A stretch of DNA of 41,424 nt from Streptosporangiaceae bacterium (GTDB lineage: Bacteria > Actinomycetota > Actinomycetes > Streptosporangiales > Streptosporangiaceae), in NCBI GenBank assembly GCA_025934635.1, contig JAICWX010000043.1:1-41424 (forward strand), written 5' to 3'. Below the pieces are notes generated by a model, which was not told where the DNA came from, searched no databases, and saw only the letters and a program-made list of their open reading frames with translations. This document shows positions 8,211-17,007 of this stretch, in pieces (position 1 is the stretch's first letter; each line of letters starts with the position of its first letter). The translations under genes and the position numbers were made by a program.

Positions 8211-8647
8211 CAGATTCCCTGGGCCAGGCGCTCGAGCAGCGGGGCGGCCGCCATCAACTGGCCGACTTCCGCCTGGGTGAAACCAGCGGCCAGCGCCCGG
8301 GCCAGGTGCTCGGTGCGCGCGTCGCGCTTGTCCCTGAGCAGCTGGCGGCCGGCTTCGGTGACCGACAGGACGACCCGCCGGCCGTCGCGGGCGTCGGGAT
8401 CACGCGCGACCAGGCCGCGTGCCTCGAGCGCGCTCAGTGTCGCCCCCATCGACTGCGGGCTGATCTGCTCCGTCCGAGCCAGCTCGCTCGAGGTCGCCGG
8501 GCCGTTGCGGTCCAGCCGGGCCAGCGCGGAGGTCTCCGGCACGGTCAGCTCGCCCGGCACCCCGACCTGGCGCAGCCGCCGCAACAACAGGCCGATACTG
8601 ACGCGGAGCGCCGCCGCCACGTCCCGGACGTCAAGTTCCTCAGCCAT
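8210..8647 (-). CDS. MarR-family transcriptional regulator
   Basis: 145 residues with the MarR winged helix: LTVPETSALARLDRNGPATSSELARTEQISPQSMGATLSALEARGLVARDPDARDGR, including the DxRDGR wing. It likely represses itself and the downstream MFS pump, to which it is coupled by a one-base stop/start overlap. A near-ideal operator sits directly before its start. Confidence 0.93.
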   Translation of the reverse strand: MAEELDVRDVAAALRVSIGLLLRRLRQVGVPGELTVPETSALARLDRNGPATSSELARTEQISPQSMGATLSALEARGLVARDPDARDGRRVVLSVTEAGRQLLRDKRDARTEHLARALAAGFTQAEVGQLMAAAPLLERLAQGI

Positions 8648-8650
8648 ATA

Positions 8651-8680
8651 CTAAGTCTAAACTGATAAGCTTAGACTTAG
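8651..8680. promoter_or_regulatory. MarR operator upstream of marR-MFS operon
   Basis: CTAAGTCTAA (8651-8660) and TTAGACTTAG (8671-8680) are a perfect 10-bp inverted repeat separated by 10 bp. It is AT-rich in a GC-rich setting, and lies in the 48-bp gap that must hold the marR promoter. Confidence 0.8.
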
Positions 8681-8695
8681 CAAATGCGCGGCGGG

Positions 8696-9307
8696 TTACC
8701 AGCGGCCGTGGTGGACGAGTTCGGTGAGGGACTTGCGGCGGCTGCCGAGTTCGGGCCGGACGGGATTGGCGCCGGGATCGAAGTGGCCGACGGCGATGGC
8801 ACCGATCGGCGTCCACTCGGGCGGCACACCGAATTCCGCGCGGAAGTCCGCGAATTCCGGCGGCCCGAAGAACACCGCGCCGAGCCCCTCGTCGACGACG
8901 GCGAGCAGGACGAGCAGCGCGGCGAACCCGGTGTCGATGTACCAGTACGGCACCGGCCAGCGCCCTTCGTCCCGGTCGGTCCAGCCCTTATCCTCCTGGG
9001 CGTACCGGTCCAGGTAGACATCCTTGCTGGCCAGCGGCACGATCACGAGCGGCGCCGGGTTCATCCCCTCCACCAGGCGGCGCATGCGCTCGTCACCTTC
9101 CTGATCCACCTGCGCGAAGACGAGCCGCCAGAGTGGAGCGCACTGCCCGGCGCCCTCCAGGACGAGGAACGAGAAGCCCTGGCTGAAGCCGGCCGACGGG
9201 GCCCGGATGGCCGCTTTCAGCAGCCGGTCGGCGGTGCCCGCGGGCAGCGGCTCGTCGGTGAACGCGCGGATCATCCGGCGGCGCCGGATCACCTCATTGA
9301 ATTCCAT
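8696..9307 (-). CDS. Nitroreductase-family FMN oxidoreductase
   Basis: 203 residues. The FMN phosphate-binding start MEFNEVIRRRRMIRAFTDEPL is diagnostic, followed by LLKAAIRAPSAGFSQGFSFLVL. The middle WYIDTGFAALLVLLAVVDEGLGAVFFG region and the C-terminal IGAIAVGHFDPG complete the fold. It probably reduces nitroaromatics, quinones or a flavin-linked metabolite with NAD(P)H. It reads in the same direction as, and between, the TetR gene (9 bp upstream) and marR, so it is probably co-transcribed with the tetR gene. Confidence 0.9.
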   Translation of the reverse strand: MEFNEVIRRRRMIRAFTDEPLPAGTADRLLKAAIRAPSAGFSQGFSFLVLEGAGQCAPLWRLVFAQVDQEGDERMRRLVEGMNPAPLVIVPLASKDVYLDRYAQEDKGWTDRDEGRWPVPYWYIDTGFAALLVLLAVVDEGLGAVFFGPPEFADFRAEFGVPPEWTPIGAIAVGHFDPGANPVRPELGSRRKSLTELVHHGRW

Positions 9308-9316
9308 ATTGTGAGC

Positions 9317-9988
9317 CTAGGGTCGCGGCGACCAGCGGTTCACGTAGTCACGCCGGTCCGGCGGGGGGCCGGGCAGGGAGTCCGGGCTACCCGCAACCAG
9401 GCCGGGACGGGCACGCAGCCCGTCCAGCGCGATGGCGACCAGCCGGGCCCGGACGCCGCGCTCCGCGGTGTCCTCGAGCGGACCCGGCGGACGACGGCTG
9501 AACTGCTCGATCAGCCAGCTGATGTCCAGCGGGGTGACGTCGGCCCGCAGCCGCCCGGCGGCCTGGGCGCGGGCCACGATCTGGTCCAGCCGGGCCATGC
9601 TGCGCCGGGCCGTGCCGTTCATCTCGGCCGTGGTCTCGAGCTGCCCGGCCAGCGCGGCGAGCGCGCCGCTGCGCAGCTCGATGCAGGCCGCGATGTAGCC
9701 GCACAGGCCGTCCCACGGATCGCCGGCGGCGAGCGCGTCGCCGGCCGCGGCCAGGGCCTGCTCCATCGCCAGCACGCACAGGCGCTGCAGCAACTCGGCC
9801 TTGCTGCCGTAGCGGCGGTAGAGGGTGCCCACGCCGACCCCGGCCCGGGCGGCGACCGCCGCTATCGGCGCGTCCGCGCCCTGGGCGGCGAAGACGTCGC
9901 GGGCCGCCTCGAGCACGACCAGGTCGTTGCGCCGGGCTTCGGCCTGCCGGCCGCGCCCGGACTGCGGCTGCAGGGAGCGGAATGCCAT
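9317..9988 (-). CDS. TetR-family transcriptional regulator
   Basis: 223 residues. The helix-turn-helix is ILEAARDVFAAQGADAPIAAVAARAGVGVGTLYRRYGSKAELL in approximate form, followed by a helical ligand domain (GYIAACIELRSGALAALAGQLE). It is divergent from a quinone-oxidoreductase gene across a 139-bp gap that holds a clear palindrome. It therefore likely represses both its own operon (with the nitroreductase) and the oxidoreductase. Confidence 0.9.
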   Translation of the reverse strand: MAFRSLQPQSGRGRQAEARRNDLVVLEAARDVFAAQGADAPIAAVAARAGVGVGTLYRRYGSKAELLQRLCVLAMEQALAAAGDALAAGDPWDGLCGYIAACIELRSGALAALAGQLETTAEMNGTARRSMARLDQIVARAQAAGRLRADVTPLDISWLIEQFSRRPPGPLEDTAERGVRARLVAIALDGLRARPGLVAGSPDSLPGPPPDRRDYVNRWSPRP

Positions 9989-10004
9989 CGAGCCAGCCTA
10001 TCTT

Positions 10005-10027
10005 TATCGGAGTAAATTATTCCGATA
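10005..10027. promoter_or_regulatory. TetR operator between tetR and oxidoreductase gene
   Basis: TATCGGAGTAA (10005-10015) and TTATTCCGATA (10017-10027) form a 23-bp palindrome with one mismatch. It is 17 bp upstream of the tetR start and AT-rich against its surroundings. Confidence 0.78.
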
Positions 10028-10127
10028 GGCTCCAGGGAATCGCTCCGCGCGGAGGTGCCGGGCATGGGCGGCACGGAAGCGGCCGGGGCGGCCGGGCTGG
10101 CGGTGGTACGGGACGGGAGGCGAGGTA

Positions 10128-11099
10128 ATGCGCGCGGTGGTGATACGGGAGTTCGGGCCGCCCGAGGTGCTCGAGCCCGGTGAGGTAGATGAGGTCCGGG
10201 CCGGGCCGGACGAGGTGGTCATCGACGTCGAGTTCGCCAACGTGACGTTCGTCGAGACCCAGGTCCGGGCGGGCCGGCCGCCGCATCCGTCGATGCTCCC
10301 GGCCCTGCCGGCCATCCTGGGCAACGGCGTCGGCGGCACCGTCCGCGGCGGCACTGTCCACAGCGGGGGCGCCGGGCCGGCCCAGCGGGTCGTGGCCAGC
10401 CTGAACGGCACCGGCGGGTACGCCGAACGGGCGGTCTCGCCCGCGTCCAGGCTGATCGGCGTCCCGGACGAGCTGGCCACGCGGGACGCGGTGGCGCTGC
10501 TGGCCGACGGCCGGACGGCGCTCGCCCTGGCCGCCCGGGCGGAGCTGCGGGCCGGCGAGACGGTCCTGATCGAGGCCGCGGGCGGCGGCGTGGGCACGCT
10601 GCTGGTGCAGATCGCCCGCAACGCCGGCGCCCGGATCGTCGCCCTGGCCGGCCATCCGCGCAAGCTCGCCCTGGCCCGGGACCTGGGCGCCGACCTGACC
10701 GTCGACTACCGGCACGACGGCTGGGAGCGGCAGGTTCGCGACGCGACCGGCCAGGTCGACGTGGTTTTCGACGGCGTGGGCGGGGACATCGGACTGGCGG
10801 CCTTCGGCCTGCTCGGCGCGGGCGGCCGGTTCTGCCCGTTCGGCATGGCCAGCGGGAGCTTCACCCCGGTCACCCCCGAGCAGGCCCGGGCGTGGCGGGT
10901 CAGCGTGCGGGCCGGGGCGGGGGGCGGCAGCCCCGAGGAACTGGCCGCGCTGGCCCGGACGGCCCTGGCGGAGGCGGCGGCCGGCCGGCTGCGGCCGGTC
11001 ATCGGCCAGGAGTTCGGGCTGGACGAGGCGGCGGCGGCGCACGCGGCCATCGAGGCCAGGGAGACGCTCGGCAAGACGTTGCTCACCGTCTCGGGGTAA
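10128..11099 (+). CDS. Zinc-type alcohol dehydrogenase-like quinone oxidoreductase (MDR superfamily)
   Basis: 323 residues. N-terminal MRAVVIREFGPPEVLEPGEV and the Rossmann motif AGETVLIEAAGGGVGTLLVQIARNAGARIVALAG (approximate) with the GGGVG loop place it in the NADPH:quinone oxidoreductase branch. Structural-zinc cysteines are absent, as usual there. GDVVFDGVGGDIG-type and C-terminal GKTLLTVSG sequence complete the family. A GGAGG ribosome site precedes the ATG. It is divergent from the TetR gene and likely under its control, consistent with a redox or quinone-detoxification unit with the nitroreductase. Confidence 0.9.
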   Translation: MRAVVIREFGPPEVLEPGEVDEVRAGPDEVVIDVEFANVTFVETQVRAGRPPHPSMLPALPAILGNGVGGTVRGGTVHSGGAGPAQRVVASLNGTGGYAERAVSPASRLIGVPDELATRDAVALLADGRTALALAARAELRAGETVLIEAAGGGVGTLLVQIARNAGARIVALAGHPRKLALARDLGADLTVDYRHDGWERQVRDATGQVDVVFDGVGGDIGLAAFGLLGAGGRFCPFGMASGSFTPVTPEQARAWRVSVRAGAGGGSPEELAALARTALAEAAAGRLRPVIGQEFGLDEAAAAHAAIEARETLGKTLLTVSG

Positions 11100-11405
11100 C
11101 TGACGGGGCAAGGGATCCCTGGTCCCGCAGTGACCAGGAGGACACCGCCTGTCGTATCGCCGCGACGGCCCGGAGGCCGGTGGTAGCGTGGCCGCTGACC
11201 GTCCCGGCTGACGATCGCCAGGCACCCGGCTACCGGTCCGCATCATGCCTGCTGAGCAGGCACCTTACCGCCCCGTTATCGATTCGTTATTCATGGTCGC
11301 GTATCTGGGGCGGCCAGGAGCGCTCCGATTCGGGTGACGGCAGCTGGTCAACGTCGCAGATTCTCTCGTCGTGCCATCAGCGAACCCAGGATGAGGTGTA
11401 TCGCC
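11100..11405. other. Intergenic region ahead of the S8 protease operon
   Basis: 306 bp without a convincing gene. It holds a small hairpin GCCTGC/GCAGGC with a 3-nt loop (11248-11262), and an AT-richer stretch around 11275-11300 that may carry the promoter of the protease-sigma-CHAT operon. No operator palindrome stands out. Confidence 0.4.
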
Positions 11406-13163
11406 ATGCCGGAGACGAACCCGGACTGGTTCTTCCAGCCGCGCAGCCATGACGCAGGTACTGCCACGGACACCGGGGACGGGCTGATCCGCCTCCCGGC
11501 CGAGGTACTGCAGCGGCATGGTGCCCGGATGCTCGACCCGGACACGGCGGTTAGCGTGCCCGGCTTCGCGCCGCCCCGGTCGACCGTGTACCGGTCCAGG
11601 TCGCTGCTCGTCCCGGTGAACCTGCAGCACGCGGACAAGCTCGCGACGTATAACCAGGTCCTGTCCGGGGTGGGGATGAAGCTGCAGCCCGGCCAGGCGG
11701 GCCACGACAGGGGGTACGGCAACGCCGATGTCGCCCGCCGCATGGCAGCGCTACCGCGGCCGATGGTGCTGACCGCGGCGGAGGACAGCGGCATGCCCGT
11801 GACGGTGGACGCGTGGGTGGCCCTGCAGGCCCTGCGGGCAGCGGCAGCCGCCCCGGCAGCCCCGGACCGGCCGGATTTCGTCCGGCTGGAGCGCGACGAG
11901 GTGGACCAGATCACCCTGGAGCACCTGCTCGTCGGCTCGGCCATCATGGGTGCCCCATTCTGGGAGACTCCCGGCGGACTCACCGCCAGCCCGGGCAGCG
12001 GCGCCGGGCCCGCGACCACCAGCTCTTACTTGTTCGGCGGCGACACGCGCACCCCGGTAACGGTCCTGGGGGACCCGCCCGGGCGCGAGCTGCCGCCTGG
12101 GTCCGGCCGGCGCCCGGTGGTAGCCGTCCTGGACACGGGCGTCCGTGCCCACCCGTGGCTGGACGTGGAGCCCGCGCCGGGGGGCGGCTACGACGTCGAT
12201 CCGCACCACGACGGCGATGGCTTCATCGAAGTCGACAACGACATCCAGAAGGCGATCCTGCTCGAGGGCGAGCAGGCGGCCGCCTCCGGGGACCAGCCGC
12301 GCCTGGTGATCCGTCACCCGTGGGACGCGCCGGTATCGCCGGATCCGCTGATCGGCGAGCTCGGCCCGGCCCTGGGCCACGGGACCTTCATCGCGGGCAT
12401 CGTACGCCAGGTGGTTCCCCAGGCCCGGGTGCTGGCCATCCGGATCATGCACAGCGACGACATCCTCTACGAGGGCGACCTGCTGACCGCGCTCACCGCG
12501 CTGGCCGGCCGGGTCGCGCTGGCCCAGGCGACCGACCCGGCCAGGACCGTGGACGTGGTCTCGCTGTCCTTCGGCTACCTCAGCGAATCCCCCGCCGACC
12601 AGACCCTCACGTCCGCGCTGGCGCAGGCGATCGGAGTCCTGCTCGACCTGGGCGTCGTCGTCGTGGCGGCGGCGGGAAACCTCTCGACCACCCGCATGTT
12701 CTACCCGGCGGCGTTCGCCCAGCGACCGGTTCCGGCCGGCCAGGTGCCGCTGATCAGCGTGGGCGCGCTCAACCCGAACGGATCCAGGGCGGTCTTCAGC
12801 GACGGCGGCCGGTGGGTGACCGCGTGGGCCCCCGGCGCCGCGGTGGTCAGCACCATGCCGACCGACATCAACGGCAGCCGCAGCCCCGAGCTCAGGCTGC
12901 CCGCGCACCCCACCGGGCCGCTGCCGCCCGGCCACGCCCGGGCCAGCCACCGGGAGGCCCTCGACCCGGACGACTACTCCCGCGGCTGGGGGGTCTGGAG
13001 CGGTACCTCGTTCTCGGCCCCGCTGCTGGCCGCGCACTTCGCCCGGGCCCTGCTGGCCGGGCCGGCCGACCCGGCCTCCGGCCTGGTGCTCGAGCCCTGT
13101 GACGCGCAGACGACCGCGAACCGCGCACTGGCGGCGCTGGCGAGCATGGGCTGGCCGGGCTGA
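11406..13163 (+). CDS. Cytoplasmic subtilisin-like serine protease (peptidase S8), first gene of sigma/CHAT operon
   Basis: 585 residues from the ATG at 11406, which has a GAGGTG ribosome site; an in-frame ATG at 11334 has none. All subtilase catalytic elements are present: Asp243 in VVAVLDTGVRAHPW, His325 in GHGTFIAGIV, oxyanion Asn425 in AAAGNLS, and Ser535 in SGTSFSAPL. There is no signal peptide, so it acts in the cytoplasm. The first 230 residues are a non-catalytic region of unknown fold, too long for a simple I9 propeptide. It is followed after 5 bp by a sigma-factor gene and then by a CHAT protease gene, so it probably processes a partner in the same signalling pathway rather than nutrients. 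Confidence 0.9.
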   Translation: MPETNPDWFFQPRSHDAGTATDTGDGLIRLPAEVLQRHGARMLDPDTAVSVPGFAPPRSTVYRSRSLLVPVNLQHADKLATYNQVLSGVGMKLQPGQAGHDRGYGNADVARRMAALPRPMVLTAAEDSGMPVTVDAWVALQALRAAAAAPAAPDRPDFVRLERDEVDQITLEHLLVGSAIMGAPFWETPGGLTASPGSGAGPATTSSYLFGGDTRTPVTVLGDPPGRELPPGSGRRPVVAVLDTGVRAHPWLDVEPAPGGGYDVDPHHDGDGFIEVDNDIQKAILLEGEQAAASGDQPRLVIRHPWDAPVSPDPLIGELGPALGHGTFIAGIVRQVVPQARVLAIRIMHSDDILYEGDLLTALTALAGRVALAQATDPARTVDVVSLSFGYLSESPADQTLTSALAQAIGVLLDLGVVVVAAAGNLSTTRMFYPAAFAQRPVPAGQVPLISVGALNPNGSRAVFSDGGRWVTAWAPGAAVVSTMPTDINGSRSPELRLPAHPTGPLPPGHARASHREALDPDDYSRGWGVWSGTSFSAPLLAAHFARALLAGPADPASGLVLEPCDAQTTANRALAALASMGWPG

Positions 13164-13168
13164 GCGCG

Positions 13169-13768
13169 ATGGACCAGCACCGAACCGTCACCGTCCAGCA
13201 GGACCGGCCGGGCCGCGGTACCCGCATCGCCGGCCTGCTGGGCGCGGCCAGGCAGGGCAGCGAGGATGCCCTCGGCGAGATCGTGACCGAGCTCAGCCCG
13301 CTGCTGTGGCAGGTCGCGCGGGCCGCCGGGCTGAGCCCGGGGGACGCCGAGGACGTCCTGCAGACGGTCTGGCTGCGTCTGGTCGCCCACCTGGGCGGCA
13401 TCCACGACGCGGCGGCCCTGACCGGGTGGCTGGTCACCACGACCCGCCGGGAAGCCTGGCGGGTACGCGCCGCGGGGCGCCGGCAGTTCCCGGCTGACCA
13501 CGAGACGCTGGACGAGCTGCCCGATTCCGGGCCGGGCTCGGAGGAGCAGGTCATCGTGGCCGACGAGCGGCGCGAGCTGTGGGCGGCCATCGGCCGGCTC
13601 TCCGCCCGCTGCCAGGAACTGCTCCGGATCATCGCCTTCGCGCCGCGGCCCGAGTACACCGCGGTGGCCGCCGCCCTGGGCATGCCGGTCGGGAGCATCG
13701 GCCCCACCCGCGGCCGCTGCCTGGCCAAGCTGCGCGTACTGCTGGCCGACGACCCCGGGAGGACGTGA
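13169..13768 (+). CDS. ECF-type RNA polymerase sigma factor
   Basis: 199 residues. Region 2 reads ALGEIVTELSPLLWQVARAAGLSPGDAEDVLQTVWLRLVAHL in approximate form; the AEDVLQTVW helix is diagnostic. Region 4 is ARCQELLRIIAFAPRPEYTAVAAALGMPVGSIGPTRGRCLAKLR. Regions 1 and 3 are absent, as in ECF sigmas. No classical zinc or membrane anti-sigma gene is next to it. Instead it is coupled by TGATG to a small protein and then to a TPR-CHAT protease, and follows an S8 protease. Control by proteolysis is inferred. Confidence 0.92.
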   Translation: MDQHRTVTVQQDRPGRGTRIAGLLGAARQGSEDALGEIVTELSPLLWQVARAAGLSPGDAEDVLQTVWLRLVAHLGGIHDAAALTGWLVTTTRREAWRVRAAGRRQFPADHETLDELPDSGPGSEEQVIVADERRELWAAIGRLSARCQELLRIIAFAPRPEYTAVAAALGMPVGSIGPTRGRCLAKLRVLLADDPGRT

Positions 13769-14346
13769 TGACGCTCGCGGACGCGGACCTGCCGTCGGCG
13801 GACGAGCCGCTCGACGACGCCGACTTCGGGCTGCTGGGCGAGATCAGGGACATGTTCGCCGCGGCCGATCCGATGCCCGCGGAGCTCCCCGAGCGGATCC
13901 GCTTTTTCCTCGCCTTCCGTGACCTGGAGATCGAGGTCGCCCGGCTCACGGCGGAACAGGACGAGCTGGCCGTCGCGGCCCGCGGGACCGAGCAGAGCCG
14001 CACGATCACCTTCGACAGCGAGACCCTCACCATCATGATCCGGATCGACGGGAACACCGACGGGACGGTCCGCGTGGACGGCTGGCTGGCCCCGTCCCAG
14101 CGCCGCGAGATCGAGATGAAGTGCGCGGCCGAGCCGCTCTGCGTGGCCAGCGACGAGCAGGGGCGCTTCGCCTTCCCCCGGGTACCGCGGGGCACGGCGC
14201 AGCTCGTGGTCAGGCCGGCCGGGCTGGACGGGACGGGTCGTTCGGTGGTAACCCCCGCACTGATTTTCTTAGATGAGCGTTTCCGCCGTGATGAGCGCGG
14301 AGAGCCGGGCCCGCCAGGCGCGCGAGCGCGCCCTGCGGGCGGGTAA
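13768..14346 (+). CDS. Small protein between sigma factor and CHAT gene, C-terminal transthyretin-like beta region
   Basis: 192 residues. The acidic helical N-terminus includes LLGEIRDMFAAADPMPAELPERIRFFLAFRDLEIEVARL. After residue 75 comes a beta-rich stretch (TITFDSETLTIMIRID, then VRVDGWLAPSQ, then FAFPRVPRGTAQLVVRPAG) that resembles a carboxypeptidase-regulatory/transthyretin-like domain. No catalytic residues are evident. From memory, similar small proteins sit beside ECF sigma and CHAT genes in other actinomycetes. It is a good candidate for the anti-sigma factor, adaptor or protease substrate of the module; this is inference. Its start overlaps the sigma stop and its last 74 bp overlap the CHAT gene, so all three are translationally coupled. 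Confidence 0.75.
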   Translation: MTLADADLPSADEPLDDADFGLLGEIRDMFAAADPMPAELPERIRFFLAFRDLEIEVARLTAEQDELAVAARGTEQSRTITFDSETLTIMIRIDGNTDGTVRVDGWLAPSQRREIEMKCAAEPLCVASDEQGRFAFPRVPRGTAQLVVRPAGLDGTGRSVVTPALIFLDERFRRDERGEPGPPGARARPAGG

Positions 14347-16927
14347 CGCGGGCCGTACCGCGGCCGGCATCAGCCACGCCCGGGCTGGCCTGCGGCACCT
14401 GGGCTGGAACGAGGACGGGGAACAGCCGGACACGCGGCCGGTGGCCGAGGCGCACCGCCCGCTGGCCGCGCGGCTGCTCGGCATGATCGGGAGCTGGGAA
14501 GCCGAGCTCGGCCGGACCGGCTACGGGCTGAGCCTGCTCGGCCGCGCCGAGAAGCTGGCTCCGGCGGGTGACCGGGGCGTGCTTCTCGGCCAGCGGGGCA
14601 CCGTCTACCTGCACACCGGCCGGGAGCAGGACGCTGTCGCCGTGCTCGGCGAGGCCGTGGCCGAGCTGGCGGGAAGACCAGGCGAGACCGTCAACCTGGC
14701 GCGGATCCTGCTGAACCGCAGCTTCGCCTGCCTCAGCCTGGTCCAGGTGGACCAGGCCCGGGCTGACCTGGACTGGTGCCGCCGCATCGCCACCGACGAG
14801 GGGCACGACCTGCTCGCGGCCAAGGCCCTGCACAACCTCGGCTACTGCGACTTGCTGGCCGGGGACATCCCGGCGGCGCTCCGGCTCTTCGACGCGGCCG
14901 CCGGGGCGTTCCGGCTGAGCACACCCGGTTTCCTGCTCCTGCTGGCGACCGACAAGGCCAGCGCGCTGCTCGCGGCCGGGCTCGCCAGCGACGCCGCCCG
15001 CGAGCTCGACGAGGCGATGACCTGGTCCGGAGGGCAGCGCCGGGGCCCGGACCGGGCCCGGGCGGAGCTCGCCCGGGCCCAGGCGGCGCTGGCGGCCGGG
15101 GAGCTGGCCGCGGCGCGCCAGTGGGCGGCGTCCGCCGGACGCCGCTTCCGTCAGCTGGGCAACCGCAGCTGGGCCGGCGTCGCCGAGCTCACCCGGCTGC
15201 AGGCGCGATCCCGGGCCCCGGCTTCCGCAGGCCGCCGGGCGGCCATCGCGGCCGAGGCCCGGGTGCTCGCAGGCCGGCTGCGCGACTGCGGCCTGGCCCA
15301 CGACGCGACCCTGGCCGAGCTCCTCGCCGCGCGGGCCCTGATCGCGGCCGGGCAGCCGGAGGAGGCCGGGCGGGTACTCGCGCTGACCCGCCGCCGGGCC
15401 GGGATGCCGCTGGCCGGGCGCCTGCTGCGGCACCTGGCCCGCGCTGAGCTGGCGGAGTCGCAGCGACGGCCGTCGGCCGCCCTGGCCGAGCTCCGGTCGG
15501 GCCTGGCCCTGGTCCATGACCGGCGTGGCCGCCTCGGCAGCATCGACCTGCAGACCGGTACCGGCGCCCTCGGCACGGACCTGGCCTCGGCCGGCCTGCG
15601 GCTGGCCCTGGAGAGCGGATCGGCGCCGCTGGTTTTCGCCTGGCTGGAACGCTCGCGCGCCCAGGCGTTCGGGGTCAGGCCGGTCCATCCGCCGGCCGAC
15701 CCGCAGGCCGCGGCGACCCTGGCCGAGCTGCGCCAGCTCAGCTTCCTGATCCGCGCGGCCGAGCTGGCCGGAACGCGCGACCCGGCCCTGGTCAGCCGGC
15801 AGGTCGCGCTGCAGCGCGAGATCCGGGAACACGACTGGAAGGCGGCCGGCCTGGACGACGCCGGCGCGCCGGCCGGCCTCGGACAGGGCAGCCTCGGGCA
15901 GGGCAGTCTCGGGCAGGGCAGTCTCGGGCAGGCCAGTCTCGGACAGGCCAGTCTCGGACAGGTGAGCGCGGCCCTGGCCCAGAGCGGGCAGAGCCTGGTG
16001 GGCATCGTGGCCCGGCCCGGCCAGATGGCCGCGGTGGTGGCCGGGGCCGGCCCGCGCGGCCGGGCCCGGCTCGTCCGGCTCGGTGACTTCACGGTGGCGG
16101 CCGAGGCCGCCCGGCGGCTCAGCGCCGACCTCGACACGCTGGCCGGACGGCGGCTGCCGGCCCGGCTCGAGGCGGTCATCTCCGAATCAGCGCGGCACCA
16201 GGCGGCCGCACTGGCGGACGAGGTCATCGCGCCGCTGCGCCCGTACCTGGGCGACGGCGGGGTGGTGCTCGTCCCGGCGGGCCCGCTGGCCGATGTCCCC
16301 TGGGGTACGCTGCCCGGCCTGCGCGGCCGTCCGGTCACCGTGTGCCCGTCCGCATCCTCCTGGCTGGCCGCCTGGCAGCGCGGGCAGGCCGAGGCCGGCG
16401 GCCCGGCCCTGCTAGTGGCGGGGCCTGACCTGGAGCACGCCGCCCGGGAAGTCACCGGGATCGCCGGCAGCTACCCGGGCTGCCGCCCGCTGCTCGGGCA
16501 GGCGGCCACGACCCGCGCGGTGCTGCCGGCCCTGGACGGCGCGCCGCTGGTCCACCTGGCCGCGCACGGGCACCACGACCAGGAGAACTTCCTGTTCTCC
16601 CGGGTCGACCTGGCCGACGGCCCGCTGATGGCCTACGACATCCAGCGGCTCACCGCCGCGCCCCGGCATGTGGTCCTGTCCTCGTGCGATGTCGGGCGGA
16701 CGACCGTGCGGCCCGGCGAGGAGATCCTCGGCTTCACCGCGGCCCTGCTGTACATCGGCACGGCGACGGTGACCGCCAGCGTCGCCCGGGTCGGCGACGA
16801 GGCCGCCGTCGGCACGATGGCCGCTTACCACCGGCTGCTCGCGGCCGGCACCAGGCCCGCCGAGGCGCTGGCCACGGCCACGGCCGGCGACCCGTTCAGC
16901 CCGTTCGTCTGCTTCGGCGGCGGCTAG
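14273..16927 (+). CDS. TPR-CHAT caspase-like cysteine protease
   Basis: 884 residues. Residues 20-460 are degenerate tetratricopeptide-type helical repeats, for example ALHNLGYCDLLAGDIPAALRLF and GYGLSLLGRAEKLAPAG. A linker at about 535-565 is built from SLGQG repeats. The C-terminal 250 residues are a CHAT domain with the catalytic dyad His765 (HLAAHGHHDQ) and Cys805 (VLSSCDVGRT), plus the downstream GFTAALLYIGTATVTASVARV and AAYHRLLAAGTRPAEAL segments. CHAT proteases (separase/caspase clan CD) cleave protein partners once their TPR arm senses a signal. Linked sigma and S8 genes imply a signalling or cell-fate function. A second ATG at 14291 is an alternative start. Confidence 0.9.
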   Translation: MSVSAVMSAESRARQARERALRAGNAGRTAAGISHARAGLRHLGWNEDGEQPDTRPVAEAHRPLAARLLGMIGSWEAELGRTGYGLSLLGRAEKLAPAGDRGVLLGQRGTVYLHTGREQDAVAVLGEAVAELAGRPGETVNLARILLNRSFACLSLVQVDQARADLDWCRRIATDEGHDLLAAKALHNLGYCDLLAGDIPAALRLFDAAAGAFRLSTPGFLLLLATDKASALLAAGLASDAARELDEAMTWSGGQRRGPDRARAELARAQAALAAGELAAARQWAASAGRRFRQLGNRSWAGVAELTRLQARSRAPASAGRRAAIAAEARVLAGRLRDCGLAHDATLAELLAARALIAAGQPEEAGRVLALTRRRAGMPLAGRLLRHLARAELAESQRRPSAALAELRSGLALVHDRRGRLGSIDLQTGTGALGTDLASAGLRLALESGSAPLVFAWLERSRAQAFGVRPVHPPADPQAAATLAELRQLSFLIRAAELAGTRDPALVSRQVALQREIREHDWKAAGLDDAGAPAGLGQGSLGQGSLGQGSLGQASLGQASLGQVSAALAQSGQSLVGIVARPGQMAAVVAGAGPRGRARLVRLGDFTVAAEAARRLSADLDTLAGRRLPARLEAVISESARHQAAALADEVIAPLRPYLGDGGVVLVPAGPLADVPWGTLPGLRGRPVTVCPSASSWLAAWQRGQAEAGGPALLVAGPDLEHAAREVTGIAGSYPGCRPLLGQAATTRAVLPALDGAPLVHLAAHGHHDQENFLFSRVDLADGPLMAYDIQRLTAAPRHVVLSSCDVGRTTVRPGEEILGFTAALLYIGTATVTASVARVGDEAAVGTMAAYHRLLAAGTRPAEALATATAGDPFSPFVCFGGG
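15878..15967 (+). repeat. 15-bp in-frame minisatellite in the CHAT linker
   Basis: Six 15-bp units (CTCGGACAGGGCAGC-like) start every 15 bp from 15878. They encode LGQGS/LGQAS pentapeptides between the TPR-like arm and the CHAT domain, a flexible linker whose length may vary between strains. Confidence 0.9.
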
Positions 16928-17007
16928 CGGCCAGCGGCCAGCCCGCTGGGCTCGGCGCTGTGATGGCCGCGGGTACGGTGCCCCGTTTGGTGCGGATTTT
17001 TGCGTTT

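Noticed and set aside
11334..11405. Extended N-terminus of the S8 protease from ATG 11334
   Set aside because: No ribosome site there and the added residues are Arg-rich without signal-peptide character; ATG 11406 has GAGGTG.
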